From Qipengyuania xiapuensis (GTDB lineage Bacteria; Pseudomonadota; Alphaproteobacteria; Sphingomonadales; Sphingomonadaceae), in NCBI RefSeq assembly GCF_019711395.1, contig NZ_JAIGNL010000001.1, positions 1,302,001 to 1,366,000 of the forward strand: a stretch of 64,000 bases of DNA. Direction: 5' to 3'. Positions 7,948 to 19,252 of this stretch are shown piece by piece. The notes under the pieces were generated by a model. That model was given only the letters and a program-made list of their open reading frames with translations, ran no database searches and was not told the DNA's origin. Each line of letters opens with the position of its first letter. The stretch's first letter is position 1. The translations under genes were made by a program, and so were the position numbers.

Positions 7948-9360
7948 TCAGATGTGGATCGGCTTGCCCTGTACCGCCATGGCCGCTTCCTTGATCGCTT
8001 CGGAATGCGTCGGGTGGGCGTGGCAGGTATAGGCGATGTCTTCCGACGTAGCGCCGAATTCCATCGCCTGCGCGGCCTGCGCGATCATCGTGCCGGCGAC
8101 GCTGGCAATCGCCCAGACGCCGAGTACGCGGTCGCTTTCGGCTTCGGCGATAACCTTCACGAAGCCGTCGGGCTCGTGATTGGTCTTGGCGCGGCTGTTG
8201 GCCATCATCGGGAACTTGCCGACCTTGATCTTCGCCTTGTCGCCGCCGAATTTCTCGAGCGCTTCTTCCTGCGTCAGGCCGACACCGGCGAATTCCGGCA
8301 GGGTGTAGACCACGCCCGGGATGATGTCGTGGTTCACGATGCCGGTCTGGCCCGCGACGTTCTCAGCACAGGCGATGCCTTCGTCTTCGGCCTTGTGCGC
8401 GAGCATCGGGCCGGGGACACAGTCGCCGATCGCCCAGACACCGTCGACGGCGGTGCGGAAATCGTGATCCGTCTCGATCTGGCCGCGCTTGTTCACTTCG
8501 AGACCGATGTTCTCGAGGCCAAGGCCTTCGGTGTTCGGGCGGCGCCCGATCGAGACCAGCACGCAATCGGCTTCGAGCGTTTCCGCATCGCCGCCAGCGG
8601 CGGGTTCGAGGGTCAGCGTGGCCTTCTTGCCCTTGACCGTCACGCCGGTGACCTTGGTCTTGAGCTTCAGCTCCATGCCCTGCTTCTTGAAGATCTTGGC
8701 CGCTTCCTTGCGGACGTCGCCGTCCATGCCGGGCAGCAGCTGGTCAAGGAATTCGACCACGGTGACTTCCGCACCGAGGCGGTTCCAGACCGACCCCAGC
8801 TCGAGACCGATCACGCCGCCACCGATGACGACCATCTTCTTCGGAACTGCCTTGAGTTCCAGCGCGCCGGTCGAATCGACCACGACCTGCTTGTCATTGT
8901 CGACTTCGACGCCGGGCAGCGGAGTGACCGAGGAGCCGGTCGCGATAATCACGTTCTTGGCGGTGACCGTCTCGTCGCCGACCTTGACCGTATGCGCGTC
9001 CTGGAAGGTGGCGTGGCCCTTCTTCCAGTCGACCTTGTTCTTCTTGAACAGGAACTCGATGCCCTTGGTGAGCCCGCCCACCGCGTCGAGGCGCTGTTCG
9101 TGCATCTTGCCGAGGTTGAGCTTCGGCTTCACCTCGATGCCCATGTCTTCCATCGCGCCGTTTGCGGCAGCATCGTAGAACTCGCTCGCGTGAAGCATCG
9201 CCTTAGAAGGGATGCAGCCCACGTTGAGGCAGGTTCCGCCCAGCGTCTCGCGGCTTTCGGCGCAGGCGGTCTTCAGGCCCAGCTGCGCAGCGCGGATCGC
9301 GGCGACATAGCCACCCGGGCCAGCACCGATGACGAGGACGTCGTAGTCGTATTCAGCCAT
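7948..9360 (-). CDS. lpdA: Dihydrolipoyl dehydrogenase (E3)
   Basis: A 470-residue FAD flavoprotein that reoxidises dihydrolipoyl groups with NAD+. The FAD-binding Gly-x-Gly-Pro-Gly-Gly is at residues 12-17 and the redox-active disulfide is Cys44/Cys49 in Gly-Thr-Cys-Leu-Asn-Val-Gly-Cys. A second nucleotide-binding Gly-Gly-Gly-Val-Ile-Gly is near residue 180, and the C-terminal His-Ala-His-Pro-Thr-x-Ser-Glu carries the catalytic His/Glu. It sits 10 bases after the E2 gene, so it is the E3 of the 2-oxoglutarate dehydrogenase complex; it may also serve other lipoyl complexes. A GAGGAAA ribosome site precedes the ATG. Confidence 0.97.
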   Translation of the reverse strand: MAEYDYDVLVIGAGPGGYVAAIRAAQLGLKTACAESRETLGGTCLNVGCIPSKAMLHASEFYDAAANGAMEDMGIEVKPKLNLGKMHEQRLDAVGGLTKGIEFLFKKNKVDWKKGHATFQDAHTVKVGDETVTAKNVIIATGSSVTPLPGVEVDNDKQVVVDSTGALELKAVPKKMVVIGGGVIGLELGSVWNRLGAEVTVVEFLDQLLPGMDGDVRKEAAKIFKKQGMELKLKTKVTGVTVKGKKATLTLEPAAGGDAETLEADCVLVSIGRRPNTEGLGLENIGLEVNKRGQIETDHDFRTAVDGVWAIGDCVPGPMLAHKAEDEGIACAENVAGQTGIVNHDIIPGVVYTLPEFAGVGLTQEEALEKFGGDKAKIKVGKFPMMANSRAKTNHEPDGFVKVIAEAESDRVLGVWAIASVAGTMIAQAAQAMEFGATSEDIAYTCHAHPTHSEAIKEAAMAVQGKPIHI

Positions 9361-9370
9361 GTGTCTTTCC

Positions 9371-10609
9371 TCAGAGGTCGATCAGCATCCGGGTCGGATC
9401 TTCGATCGCTTCCTTGATGATCTTGAGTGCGGTGACCGCCTCGCGGCCGTCGATCAGGCGGTGGTCGTAGGACAGGGCAATATACATCATCGGGCGGATG
9501 ACGATTTCGCCGTCGACGACGACCGGGCGGTCCTCGATGCGGTGGAGGCCGAGGACGGCGCTCTGCGGCGGGTTGATGATCGGGGTCGACATGAGCGAAC
9601 CGAACACGCCGCCGTTGGAGATGGTGAAGGTACCGCCCTTCATGTCTTCCATCGTGAGCGTGCCTTCCTTGGCGCGCTTGCCGAAGTCCGCGATGTCCTT
9701 TTCGATGCGGGCAAAGCCCTTGTCCTGCGCGTCACGGATGACAGGGACTACGAGGCCGTTCGGCGCCGAAACGGCGACCGAGATGTCAACGTAGTCGTGA
9801 TAAACGATCTCGTCGCCCTCGATATAGGCGTTGACCGCCGGCACGTCCTTCAGCGCAAGGCAGGCAGCCTTGGCGAAGAAGCCCATGAAGCCGAGACGGA
9901 TGTCGTGCTTCTTGGCGAACAGGTCCTTGTACTTCGTACGCGCTTCGATGACCGCGCTCATGTCCACATCGTTGAAGGTGGTGAGCAGTGCGGCGTTTTC
10001 CTGCGCGCCCTTGAGGCGCTTGGCGATCGTCTGGCGCATGCGCGTCATCTTGACGCGTTCTTCGCGGCGCTCGCCGGTGGCTGCAGGGGCCGGTGCGGGA
10101 GCCGATGCTGCGGGAGCCGGGGCGGGTGCCGGATCGCCCTTGGCCTTGGCGGCAGCGATCACGTCTTCCTTGGTCAGGCGGCCGTCCTTGCCGGTGCCCT
10201 TGATGGTCGAGGGATCGACGCCATGCTCAAGAACCGCGCGGCGTACTGCGGGTGAAAGCGTCTGCGAGGCGTCTGAAGAAGCTGCCTCGCCCTTTACCTC
10301 GCGGATTTCCTTTCCCTCTTCGCGTTCCTGCGCTGCACGACCGGCTTCCTCGCCGGTAGCTGCGCCGGTTGCCCCTTCTTCGACGATGGCGAGAACCGCG
10401 CCGACTTCGACGGTGTCGCCGACCTCGACCTTGAATTCCTTGATCACGCCGGCGACGGGCGAGGGTGCTTCGACAGCGACCTTGTCGGTCTCGAGGCTGA
10501 CGATCGGCTCGTCCACCGCAACGGCATCGCCGACGTTCTTCAGGAACTCGCCAATGGAGGCTTCGGTGACACTCTCGCCGAGCGTGGGGACTTTGATTTC
10601 GGTGGCCAT
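9371..10609 (-). CDS. sucB: Dihydrolipoyllysine-residue succinyltransferase (E2 of 2-oxoglutarate dehydrogenase)
   Basis: A 412-residue E2. One N-terminal lipoyl domain has the modified Lys43 in Thr-Asp-Lys-Val. An Ala/Pro/Glu-rich linker follows, then a peripheral subunit-binding domain (Ser-Pro-Ala-Val-Arg-Arg, about residue 120), a second Ala/Pro linker and the catalytic domain ending in Asp-His-Arg-Leu-Ile-Asp-Gly with His383 and Asp387. The enzyme transfers succinyl from lipoamide to CoA. A single lipoyl domain and this length are normal for SucB. It lies between sucA (28-base gap) and lpdA, with a GAGGAAA site before the ATG. Confidence 0.97.
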   Translation of the reverse strand: MATEIKVPTLGESVTEASIGEFLKNVGDAVAVDEPIVSLETDKVAVEAPSPVAGVIKEFKVEVGDTVEVGAVLAIVEEGATGAATGEEAGRAAQEREEGKEIREVKGEAASSDASQTLSPAVRRAVLEHGVDPSTIKGTGKDGRLTKEDVIAAAKAKGDPAPAPAPAASAPAPAPAATGERREERVKMTRMRQTIAKRLKGAQENAALLTTFNDVDMSAVIEARTKYKDLFAKKHDIRLGFMGFFAKAACLALKDVPAVNAYIEGDEIVYHDYVDISVAVSAPNGLVVPVIRDAQDKGFARIEKDIADFGKRAKEGTLTMEDMKGGTFTISNGGVFGSLMSTPIINPPQSAVLGLHRIEDRPVVVDGEIVIRPMMYIALSYDHRLIDGREAVTALKIIKEAIEDPTRMLIDL

Positions 10610-10637
10610 GGTGATTGCTTTCCTCTTCGGGCCTCGA

Positions 10638-13451
10638 TCAGTTGCTCGTGCCGCCGTTCAGGCCGAGCGCGATATTCACGAGCGCTTCCTGCTGGACCTG
10701 GTGGCGGCTGGCAAAGCCGGTTGCTGGTGATGCGGCGACTTCGCGGCCGGCGTAGGTCGGGCGCATGCCGTCCTTGCCCGCCTTGGTGGCCGCTTCCTCG
10801 ATCAGGCGATCGACGAAGAACCATGCACCGTTGTTCTTGGGCTCTTCCTGGCACCAGACGATCTCTTCGAGATTGGTCATGCGCTCGATACGCACGGCCA
10901 GCGGTTCGCCGGGGAAGGGATAGAGCTGTTCGATACGCACGATCGAGACATCTTCCAGCTCCGCTTCGTCGCGGCGCTGCATGAGGTCGTAGGCGACCTT
11001 GCCACTGCACAGGACGAGGCGCTTCACCTTCTTGTCGTCGATGTCCTTCATGTCGGACTTGATGCGCATGAAGTGATGATCGCCCATGAACTCCTCGGCG
11101 CTCGACTTCGCCAGCGGATGGCGGAGCAGCGACTTGGGGGTCATGATGACCATTGGCTTGCGGAACGGGCGCAGCATCTGGCGGCGAAGCACGTGGAAGT
11201 AGTTCGCCGGCGTGGTGATGTTGCAGACCTGGATGTTGTCGTTCGCGCACAGCTGCAGGAAGCGCTCGAGACGCGCCGAGCTGTGTTCCGGACCCTGACC
11301 TTCGTAGCCATGCGGCAGCAGCAGGACGAGGCCGTTGGCGCGCAGCCACTTCACTTCGCCGGCCGCGATGAACTGGTCGATCATGATCTGCGCACCATTG
11401 GCGAAATCGCCGAACTGCGCTTCCCACATCACGAGGCTCTTCGGGTCCGCCATGGCGAAACCGTATTCGAAGCCGAGCACGCCGTATTCGCTCAAGGGGC
11501 TGTCATAGACCTCGAACTTGCCGTGCGGCAGCGTGGTGAGCGGAATGTACTTGCGCTCGTTCTTCTGGTCGATCCAGACTGCGTGGCGCTGGCTGAAGGT
11601 GCCGCGGCCCGAATCCTGGCCCGACAGGCGCACGCCGAAGCCCTCGGTCACGAGGCTGCCGAAAGCGAGCGCTTCGCCGGTCGCCCAGTCGAAGCCTTCA
11701 CCGCTCTCGAACATCTCGCGCTTAGCGTCGATCACGCGGCCCAGGGTCTTGTGGATCGTCACGTCGTCGGGGACGGTGGTCAGCGTACGGCCAAGGCTGT
11801 CGAACAGCTTCTTGTCGATCGCGGTTTCCACGTTGCGACGCGCGGTTTCCGGATCGGCCGGCTTGTTCATGCCAGCCCAGCGGCCACCGAACCAGTCGGC
11901 TTCGTTGGGCTTGTAGTCCTTCGCCTCGGTGAATTCCTGCTCGAGATGATCGTTGAATTCGCTGATCAGCCCGTCGGCATAGCCCTTCTCGATCACGCCC
12001 TCTTCCTCGAGGCGCTTGGTGTAGAGCTCGCTCACCTTGGGATGCGCGCGGATCGCGTCGTACATCAGCGGCTGGGTGAATTTCGGCTCGTCACCCTCGT
12101 TGTGGCCGAAGCGGCGATAGCACCACATATCGATCACGATGTCGCGGCCGAACTTCTGGCGGTATTCCACGGCCAGCTTGCAAGCGAAGGTCACCGCTTC
12201 CGGATCGTCGCCATTCACGTGGAGGATCGGTGCCTGGACGCCCTTGGCGACATCGCTCGGGTAGGGGCTGGAGCGCGCGAACTGCGGGCTCGTGGTGAAG
12301 CCGATCTGGTTGTTGATGACGAAGTGCAGGCAGCCCCCGGTATTGTAACCGCGCACGCCCGAGAAGCCGAGGCACTCCCATACGATGCCCTGGCCGGCGA
12401 AGGCCGCATCGCCGTGAAGGAGGACCGGCAGGACCTGCTCGTGCTTTTTCAGATCGTCGCGGATGGCCTGCTGCGCGCGGGTCTTGCCGAGCACGACCGG
12501 GTTCACCGCCTCGAGGTGCGAGGGGTTGGGAACGAGGCTCATGTGCACGTCGATGCCGTCGAACGAACGGTCGGTGCTGGTGCCGAGGTGGTATTTCACA
12601 TCGCCCGAACCGCCGACGTCGTCGGGGTTGGACGATCCGCCCGAGAACTCGTGGAAGATGACCTTGTAGGGCTTGCCCATGACGTTTGCGAGCACGTTCA
12701 GGCGGCCGCGGTGGGCCATGCCGTAGATGATCTCGCGCACGCCGAGCTGGCCGCCGTACTTGATCACCGCTTCGAGCGCGGGGATCATGGATTCGCCGCC
12801 ATCGAGGCCGAAGCGCTTGGTGCCGACGTATTTCTTGCCGAGGAACTTCTCGTACTGCTCGCCGCGGATCACGGCAGCGAGGATGGCGCGCTTGCCTTCC
12901 TCGGTGAACTGGATCGTGTCCTCGGGGGTCTCGAACTTGTCCTGGAGGAAGCGGCGCTCCTCCGTGTCCGAGATGTGCATGTATTCGAGGCCGACCTTGC
13001 CGCAATAGGTCTCGCGAAGAACGCGGAAGAGCTCGCCGACGGTGACCCATTCGAAGCCGAACACGCCGCCGACATAGACCTCGCGGTCTTCCAGGCCGGC
13101 AAGTTCGTGCCATTCGAGCGTCAGGTCATCGGGCACGTCGCGGTGCGAGAGGCCCAACGGGTCGAGATCCGCCGCAAGGTGACCGCGCACACGGTAAAGG
13201 CGCACGAGCAGCATCGCCTTGATGCTGTCGTCTGCGGCCTGTTCGATCGCCTTGGGATCGGTCGGCTTGCCGGCCTTTTCCGCTGCGGCCTTGACCGCCA
13301 TGCGCATTTGCGTCGGGTCGAGCGCCGCGGTTAGGTCCGCGCCGCTGTCGACCACTTCTGCCAGCCACCGGGGGTTGCCCCAGCTGGGACCCTGCTGCGG
13401 CCCTTCCTGGTCGCCCATTTCGGGCAGGAAGTTCTGGCTCTCGTTACCCAT
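10638..13451 (-). CDS. sucA: 2-oxoglutarate dehydrogenase E1 component
   Basis: A 937-residue thiamine-diphosphate enzyme that decarboxylates 2-oxoglutarate and succinylates the E2 lipoyl group. The central ThDP/Mg-binding stretch Gly-Asp-Ala-Ala-Phe-Ala-Gly-Gln-Gly with a later Asn-Asn-Gln-Ile-Gly-Phe-Thr-Thr is visible, as are the Met-Ala-His-Arg-Gly-Arg-Leu-Asn motif and a C-terminal Glu-Glu-Pro-Lys-Asn-Asn-Gly-Ala-Trp. The length is normal for OdhA-type E1. The N-terminus is short and lacks the E2-type domain of actinobacterial KGD. GAGG lies 8 bases before the ATG. It is preceded by sucD with a 34-base gap. Confidence 0.97.
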   Translation of the reverse strand: MGNESQNFLPEMGDQEGPQQGPSWGNPRWLAEVVDSGADLTAALDPTQMRMAVKAAAEKAGKPTDPKAIEQAADDSIKAMLLVRLYRVRGHLAADLDPLGLSHRDVPDDLTLEWHELAGLEDREVYVGGVFGFEWVTVGELFRVLRETYCGKVGLEYMHISDTEERRFLQDKFETPEDTIQFTEEGKRAILAAVIRGEQYEKFLGKKYVGTKRFGLDGGESMIPALEAVIKYGGQLGVREIIYGMAHRGRLNVLANVMGKPYKVIFHEFSGGSSNPDDVGGSGDVKYHLGTSTDRSFDGIDVHMSLVPNPSHLEAVNPVVLGKTRAQQAIRDDLKKHEQVLPVLLHGDAAFAGQGIVWECLGFSGVRGYNTGGCLHFVINNQIGFTTSPQFARSSPYPSDVAKGVQAPILHVNGDDPEAVTFACKLAVEYRQKFGRDIVIDMWCYRRFGHNEGDEPKFTQPLMYDAIRAHPKVSELYTKRLEEEGVIEKGYADGLISEFNDHLEQEFTEAKDYKPNEADWFGGRWAGMNKPADPETARRNVETAIDKKLFDSLGRTLTTVPDDVTIHKTLGRVIDAKREMFESGEGFDWATGEALAFGSLVTEGFGVRLSGQDSGRGTFSQRHAVWIDQKNERKYIPLTTLPHGKFEVYDSPLSEYGVLGFEYGFAMADPKSLVMWEAQFGDFANGAQIMIDQFIAAGEVKWLRANGLVLLLPHGYEGQGPEHSSARLERFLQLCANDNIQVCNITTPANYFHVLRRQMLRPFRKPMVIMTPKSLLRHPLAKSSAEEFMGDHHFMRIKSDMKDIDDKKVKRLVLCSGKVAYDLMQRRDEAELEDVSIVRIEQLYPFPGEPLAVRIERMTNLEEIVWCQEEPKNNGAWFFVDRLIEEAATKAGKDGMRPTYAGREVAASPATGFASRHQVQQEALVNIALGLNGGTSN

Positions 13452-13485
13452 TATCGTACCTCGCTAGGGAGGGAGCGCCTGAGGA

Positions 13486-14376
13486 TCAGGCGAGTTCCTT
13501 CAGCATCGCGTCGAGCGTGGTGCCAAGCTCGCTGGGCGAGGGCGACACGCGGATGCCCGCTGCTTCCATCGCTGCGATCTTGTCGTCCGCGCCGCCCTGG
13601 CCGCCCGAGACGATGGCGCCTGCGTGGCCCATGCGGCGGCCCGGAGGCGCCGTGCGGCCCGCGATGAAGCCGACCATGGGCTTTTTGCGGCCCTTGGCAG
13701 CTTCCTGCTTGATGAATTCGGCTGCTTCTTCTTCCGCGCTGCCGCCGATTTCGCCGATCATGATGATCGACTTGGTTTCCTCATCGTCGAGGAAGAGGTC
13801 GAGCACGTCGATGAAGTTGGTGCCATTCACGGGATCGCCGCCGATGCCGACTGCGGTGGTCTGGCCGAGGCCGACCATGGTGGTCTGGTGCACGGCTTCA
13901 TAGGTCAGCGTGCCCGAGCGCGAGACGACGCCGACGCTGCCCTTCTTGAAGATCGAACCGGGCATGATGCCGATCTTGCACTCTTCAGGCGTCAGCACGC
14001 CGGGGCAGTTCGGGCCGATCAGGCGGCTCTTCGAACCGGTGAGGGCGGCTTTCACCTTGACCATGTCGAGCACCGGAATGCCCTCGGTGATGGCGACGAT
14101 CAGTTCCATCTCGGCATCGATCGCCTCGAGGATCGCGTCGGCTGCGAAGGGCGGCGGCACGTAGATGCACGAAGCGGTCGCGCCGGTTTCGGCCTTGGCC
14201 TCGCGCACGGTATTGTACTGCGGCAGGCCGATGTGGTCGGTGCCGCCTTTGCCTGGGGTCACACCCGCAACCATCTGCGTCCCGTAGTCGAGCGCCTGCT
14301 GCGTGTGGAAGGTGCCGGTGTTACCGGTCATGCCCTGGGTGATGACCTTGGTGTTCTTGTCGACGAGAATGCTCAT
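13486..14376 (-). CDS. sucD: Succinate-CoA ligase subunit alpha
   Basis: A 296-residue subunit that carries the phosphohistidine intermediate in the succinyl-CoA to succinate step. The CoA-binding N-terminal domain has Gly-Met-Thr-Gly then Gly-Thr-Phe-His. The active-site His is in Arg-Met-Gly-His-Ala-Gly-Ala-Ile-Val near residue 250, and the Ser-Arg-Ser-Gly-Thr-Leu-Thr-Tyr-Glu motif is present. All key residues are intact. The beta-subunit gene sucC, which commonly precedes sucD, is not between mdh and sucD, nor elsewhere in the window. It lies between mdh (31-base gap) and sucA. Confidence 0.97.
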   Translation of the reverse strand: MSILVDKNTKVITQGMTGNTGTFHTQQALDYGTQMVAGVTPGKGGTDHIGLPQYNTVREAKAETGATASCIYVPPPFAADAILEAIDAEMELIVAITEGIPVLDMVKVKAALTGSKSRLIGPNCPGVLTPEECKIGIMPGSIFKKGSVGVVSRSGTLTYEAVHQTTMVGLGQTTAVGIGGDPVNGTNFIDVLDLFLDDEETKSIIMIGEIGGSAEEEAAEFIKQEAAKGRKKPMVGFIAGRTAPPGRRMGHAGAIVSGGQGGADDKIAAMEAAGIRVSPSPSELGTTLDAMLKELA

Positions 14377-14407
14377 TTCGCCTCTCCTGTTCGATTGGTT
14401 TTGTGGG

Positions 14408-15692
<1,285 letters not shown>

Positions 15693-16019
15693 TCAGCCGA
15701 TCAGGTAATCGTCGCGTGAAGCTTCACGCACGCGGGCCGCTTCGCGCGTGTCGAGCGCATCGCAAATGCCGAGCCAGCGATCGTAACTTTCGCTGTCTTC
15801 GATCGCAGCGGCAGTCTCTGCCTGGCGGGCGGCGACATTGGCGGCATCGAGGCCGTGCGCGGCAAAATGCAGCAGAGCATCGCGCGTGCGCTGGTCGATG
15901 ATCGGAGCCAGCGCCGCATTGCCATTGTCGTTGGCCGGTTTGCCGCAAGGCTTCTTGGCGAGGATGCGGGCGAGGGGCGATCGCGTGGTGCAGCGCGCGG
16001 CTGCGAAATGGACGGACAT
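15693..16019 (-). CDS. Small conserved-looking cytoplasmic protein, unknown function
   Basis: A 108-residue protein. The ATG at 16019 is chosen because GGGGAGA lies seven bases upstream; a longer frame to 16106 has no ribosome site. The first half is basic with two Cys and a Lys-Pro-Ala-Asn-Asp-Asn-Gly run. The second half is Ala/Asp/Glu-rich and probably helical (Ala-Ala-Arg-Gln-Ala-Glu-Thr-Ala-Ala, then Asp-Ala-Leu-Asp-Thr-Arg-Glu-Ala-Ala-Arg). No signal peptide or membrane segment. It stands alone between the mdh promoter region and the cobalamin riboswitch. I do not recognise the family. Confidence 0.65.
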   Translation of the reverse strand: MSVHFAAARCTTRSPLARILAKKPCGKPANDNGNAALAPIIDQRTRDALLHFAAHGLDAANVAARQAETAAAIEDSESYDRWLGICDALDTREAARVREASRDDYLIG

Positions 16020-16189
16020 TGTTCTTTTCTCCCCGAAGGCAGGGACCGATGCGACCAAGCCCGGTCCGGCTCGTGGGACCTGTGTAATCGCGACCTCGCT
16101 AAACATCGGTTCCGCATCATGCTTGAGAAGATGTAAATCTTGCGCTCGGGGTTATGATCGTTGCGCGAGGAAACTTGTCGCCGCGGAAC

Positions 16190-16400
16190 AACGCCGTTAT
16201 TGCGGGCAAATTGGAACGGGTTGGGTAGCGAAAGCTGCCCCTAAGAGGGAACGGGGTTCGATGCCCCGGCTGCCCCCGCAACTGTGACCGGGGAGCGATC
16301 CCGCCATATGCCACTGGCCTTCGGGCCGGGAAGGCGGCGGGAAAGCGAAGATCCGGCGAGCCAGGAGACCTGCCCGTACCAGTCGTTCGGCCGCGGGCGG
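16190..16400 (+). promoter_or_regulatory. Cobalamin (AdoCbl) riboswitch
   Basis: The leader before btuB carries the conserved core of the cobalamin riboswitch: AGAGGGAAC followed by GGTTCGATGCC, then GCTGCCCCCGCAACTGTGACC, the GCCACTGG segment around 16310, and the B12 box AGCCAGGAGACCTGCC at 16359-16374. This RNA binds adenosylcobalamin and in proteobacteria usually represses translation or transcription of uptake genes. About 85 bases separate the core from the btuB ribosome site, room for the expression platform. The outer borders are approximate. Confidence 0.95.
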
Positions 16401-16484
16401 GGTGTACCGATGGCAAGCGGGGATGGGGGCAAACCGGCTCTCTCCCGTCATGGACGGCGTATGCGTTCATGATTGGAGGTTTGA

Positions 16485-18443
16485 GTGACTAAGTATGTGT
16501 TCTTGCTGACTGCATCGGCGATACCCAGCGCCGCGCTCGCGCAGGATTCGACCGAGGATGCGCTGGCGGAGATCATCGCTGCGCAGGATGCCGGTGAACC
16601 CGCCGATCAGGCTAACTACGGCCAGCCGCCGAGAGGTCAGGTCGAGCCTGTCCCTGTAGTCGACGAACCGGCAGCTTCGATTACCGTCACGGCCAACGGC
16701 TTGGGCACCGATATCCGCAATACCGGCCAGCCCGTCACTGTCATCGCGCGCGAGGAAATCGTCTCGGTGCAGGGTGCCGATCCGACCCGCGTCCTGGCGC
16801 GCGTGCCGGGACTTACCTTCTCCCGCAACGGCGGAGTTGGCGGATTCACCGGGGTGAACCTGCGCGGCGCAGGCTCCGAGCAGGTGCTCGTTCTGGTCGA
16901 CGGCGTTCCCGTTGCGGATCCTTCCGCGCCGGCCGGCGGCTTCGACTTCGGCAGCCTCCTTACCGGCACGGCGTCCAAGATCGACGTGCTGCGCGGCTCC
17001 AACTCCACGATCTGGGGTTCGGACGCGATCGGCGGTGTGATCGACATTTCCACCCGCGCCGATACAGGCTTTCAGGGCAGCCTCGAGGCGGGCTCGCGCG
17101 GTTCGGTCTTCGCCAGCGCGCTCGGCGGCGTGAGCGATGACAAGTTCTACGTCGGCCTGACCGGCTCGTGGTACGCGACCGACGGGTTCTCCAGCGCCGC
17201 AAACGGTGTCGAGGACGACGGCTTCACGCAGATGGCCACGGGCATCACCGCCTTCTACGACGTGGCAGGGAATCTCGAGCTCTCCGGCCACCTCAACATG
17301 AGCGAGAGCCAGCTCGACATCGACGGCTTCCCGGCACCTTCGTTCGCGCTGGCCGATACGGGCGAGACCCAGAAAACGCTGCGTTACTGGGGGGATATCG
17401 GACTTAGTTACTACGGCACCGACCTTACCCTGCGTGCCCGCTACAGCCGCGCGGACACCGATCGCACCAACCGTGCAGAGGACCGGACAGTTGCTTTCGA
17501 AAGCAAGGGCCAGATGGAGCGGGCCGACATTCGCGGCGAGTACCGCCTTGTCGGTGGGCTGACGGCTGCTTTCGGTTACGACTACCAGCGCAACCAGTAC
17601 GAAACGACCTTCGACCAGTTCGCGCAGGCCGATATTCAGGGCGTCTACGCCCAGATGGGCTGGGTCATGGGCAACCTCTCCGTCCATGCAGGCGCGCGCG
17701 TCGACGATCATGACTATTTCGGCAGCGAGACCAGTTTCGGCGCCGATGCGAGCTACGTGCTCTCCAACGGCTGGCGTGTCCGTGCGAGTGTTGGCGAAGG
17801 CTTCAAGGCTCCATCGCTCTTCCAGCTGTTTTCCGATTACGGAAACCGTGCGCTCGAGCCAGAACAGAGTACCAGCGTCGACATCGGTATCGAGACGGGT
17901 CGCCGCGATTCAGGTCGCTATTTCTCGCTGACCGCGTTCCGCCGCGACAGCGAGAACCTGATCGATTTCGTTTTCTGCACCGGCGTGGCACCCACGCCCT
18001 GCAGCCCGGGACAGTTCGGCACCTATGACAACGTCGAACGCGCGCGTTCGCAGGGGGTCGAGGCTGAGGCCGGGATCAACCTGACGAGCGACCTTCGCCT
18101 GTCGGGTGTCTATTCGCTGGTCGATGCCGAAGACCGCATGACCGGCAACGAGCTCGCCCGCCGTCCGCGCAATTTCGGTACCTTCTTCGCCGACTGGCAA
18201 TCGCAGTTCGGGCTAAGCCTCGGCGCAGACCTGCGCATCGTGGGCGACAGCTTCAACGACGCGGGCAATTTCACGCCGATCGACGGCTACGAGCTGGTCG
18301 ACCTGCGCGCCTCCTTCGACTTCGGCGACAATTTCGAAGTCTTCGGCCGTGTCGAGAATGTCTTCGACACCGAGTATGAAACGGTCACCGGTTACGGGAC
18401 CCCAGGCACAGGCGTCTTCGCCGGAGTGAGGGCCAGGATGTGA
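16485..18443 (+). CDS. btuB: TonB-dependent vitamin B12 outer-membrane receptor
   Basis: A 652-residue TonB-dependent transporter. A signal peptide ends near Ala-Leu-Ala-Gln (about residue 20), a TonB-box-like Ser-Ile-Thr-Val-Thr-Ala lies near residue 65, then a plug domain (Leu-Arg-Gly-Ala-Gly-Ser-Glu-Gln-Val-Leu-Val-Leu-Val-Asp-Gly) and a 22-strand barrel ending in a short aromatic-poor terminus, Gly-Val-Arg-Ala-Arg-Met. Imports cobalamin across the outer membrane. The start is GTG with GGAGG five bases upstream. The substrate is assigned from the cobalamin riboswitch and the following btuFCD genes. Its TGA overlaps the btuF start by four bases. Confidence 0.93.
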   Translation: MTKYVFLLTASAIPSAALAQDSTEDALAEIIAAQDAGEPADQANYGQPPRGQVEPVPVVDEPAASITVTANGLGTDIRNTGQPVTVIAREEIVSVQGADPTRVLARVPGLTFSRNGGVGGFTGVNLRGAGSEQVLVLVDGVPVADPSAPAGGFDFGSLLTGTASKIDVLRGSNSTIWGSDAIGGVIDISTRADTGFQGSLEAGSRGSVFASALGGVSDDKFYVGLTGSWYATDGFSSAANGVEDDGFTQMATGITAFYDVAGNLELSGHLNMSESQLDIDGFPAPSFALADTGETQKTLRYWGDIGLSYYGTDLTLRARYSRADTDRTNRAEDRTVAFESKGQMERADIRGEYRLVGGLTAAFGYDYQRNQYETTFDQFAQADIQGVYAQMGWVMGNLSVHAGARVDDHDYFGSETSFGADASYVLSNGWRVRASVGEGFKAPSLFQLFSDYGNRALEPEQSTSVDIGIETGRRDSGRYFSLTAFRRDSENLIDFVFCTGVAPTPCSPGQFGTYDNVERARSQGVEAEAGINLTSDLRLSGVYSLVDAEDRMTGNELARRPRNFGTFFADWQSQFGLSLGADLRIVGDSFNDAGNFTPIDGYELVDLRASFDFGDNFEVFGRVENVFDTEYETVTGYGTPGTGVFAGVRARM

Positions 18444-19252
18444 AGCCGCTCGCAGCGGCGATGGGCCTGCTGCTCGCCGGATGCGCGGGCAGCGGTGACC
18501 CTTCGTCCGGAAGCGTGAGCGGGCCGACCATCGTCAGTCTCAATCCCTGCACCGATGCGATCCTCGCCGAGGTCGCCGCGCCGGGGCAGCTGCTCGCTAT
18601 CTCGCACTACAGCAAGGACCCGCGGGCCAGCTCGATGAGCGAGAGTGACGCGGCGCGCTTTGCTGCGACCGGCGGGACGGTTGAGGAGGTCATCGCGCTC
18701 GAACCCGACCTTGTGATTGCCAGCACCTTCATCGCGCCGGCGACGCGCAATGCGCTTGAGAAACTTGGTTTCACGGTCGAGACCTTCGGCGCCGCCGCGA
18801 CCGTCGATGACAGCATCGCGCAGGTGCGCAGGCTGGCTGCGCTTGCGGGTAGGGAAGAGGCCGGAGCGGTGCTGGTCGGCGAGATCGAGCAGGCGATCGC
18901 GGACCTGTCAGCAGATGGAAACGAGATCGAGGCCGTGCTCTGGCAGCCGGGAGGGATCGTGCCGGGCGAGGGCGCGCTGGTCAGCGATCTTATGCGCCGC
19001 ACGGGCTTCGGCAGCTATTCAGCCAAGCGCGGGCTGGCCCAGGCTGATTACCTCCCGCTCGAACAAGTTGTGGCGGACCCGCCCGAGGTGCTCCTCGTGG
19101 CGGGCAGCGAGGCAGGACAGGAACATCCGGTGCTCGACACGCTGCCGGGCCTGCGCCGCGAGACTTTCGATACGCGCCTGCTCTATTGCGGCGGCCCGAC
19201 GATCATCGAGGCCGCTGCAAGGCTCGCCGAGATCCGCGGGAGTTCGACATGA
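18440..19252 (+). CDS. btuF: Periplasmic cobalamin-binding lipoprotein
   Basis: A 270-residue class III substrate-binding protein of the BtuF/FhuD type. A lipoprotein signal with lipobox Leu-Ala-Gly-Cys is at about residues 12-15, then Ile-Val-Ser-Leu-Asn-Pro-Cys-Thr-Asp, which is the usual first strand of the N-terminal lobe. The Glu-Pro-Asp-Leu-Val-Ile-Ala motif is near residue 92. It would hand B12 to BtuC. Start GTG, inside the end of btuB (GTGA overlap); its own stop overlaps btuC by ATGA. The lipid anchor is a variation on the usual soluble enterobacterial BtuF. Confidence 0.9.
   Translation: MKPLAAAMGLLLAGCAGSGDPSSGSVSGPTIVSLNPCTDAILAEVAAPGQLLAISHYSKDPRASSMSESDAARFAATGGTVEEVIALEPDLVIASTFIAPATRNALEKLGFTVETFGAAATVDDSIAQVRRLAALAGREEAGAVLVGEIEQAIADLSADGNEIEAVLWQPGGIVPGEGALVSDLMRRTGFGSYSAKRGLAQADYLPLEQVVADPPEVLLVAGSEAGQEHPVLDTLPGLRRETFDTRLLYCGGPTIIEAAARLAEIRGSST

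Noticed and set aside
12091-13113. 340-codon minus-strand frame inside sucA
   Set aside because: It is an alternate frame of sucA, rich in Arg/Pro, as expected for GC-rich shadow frames.
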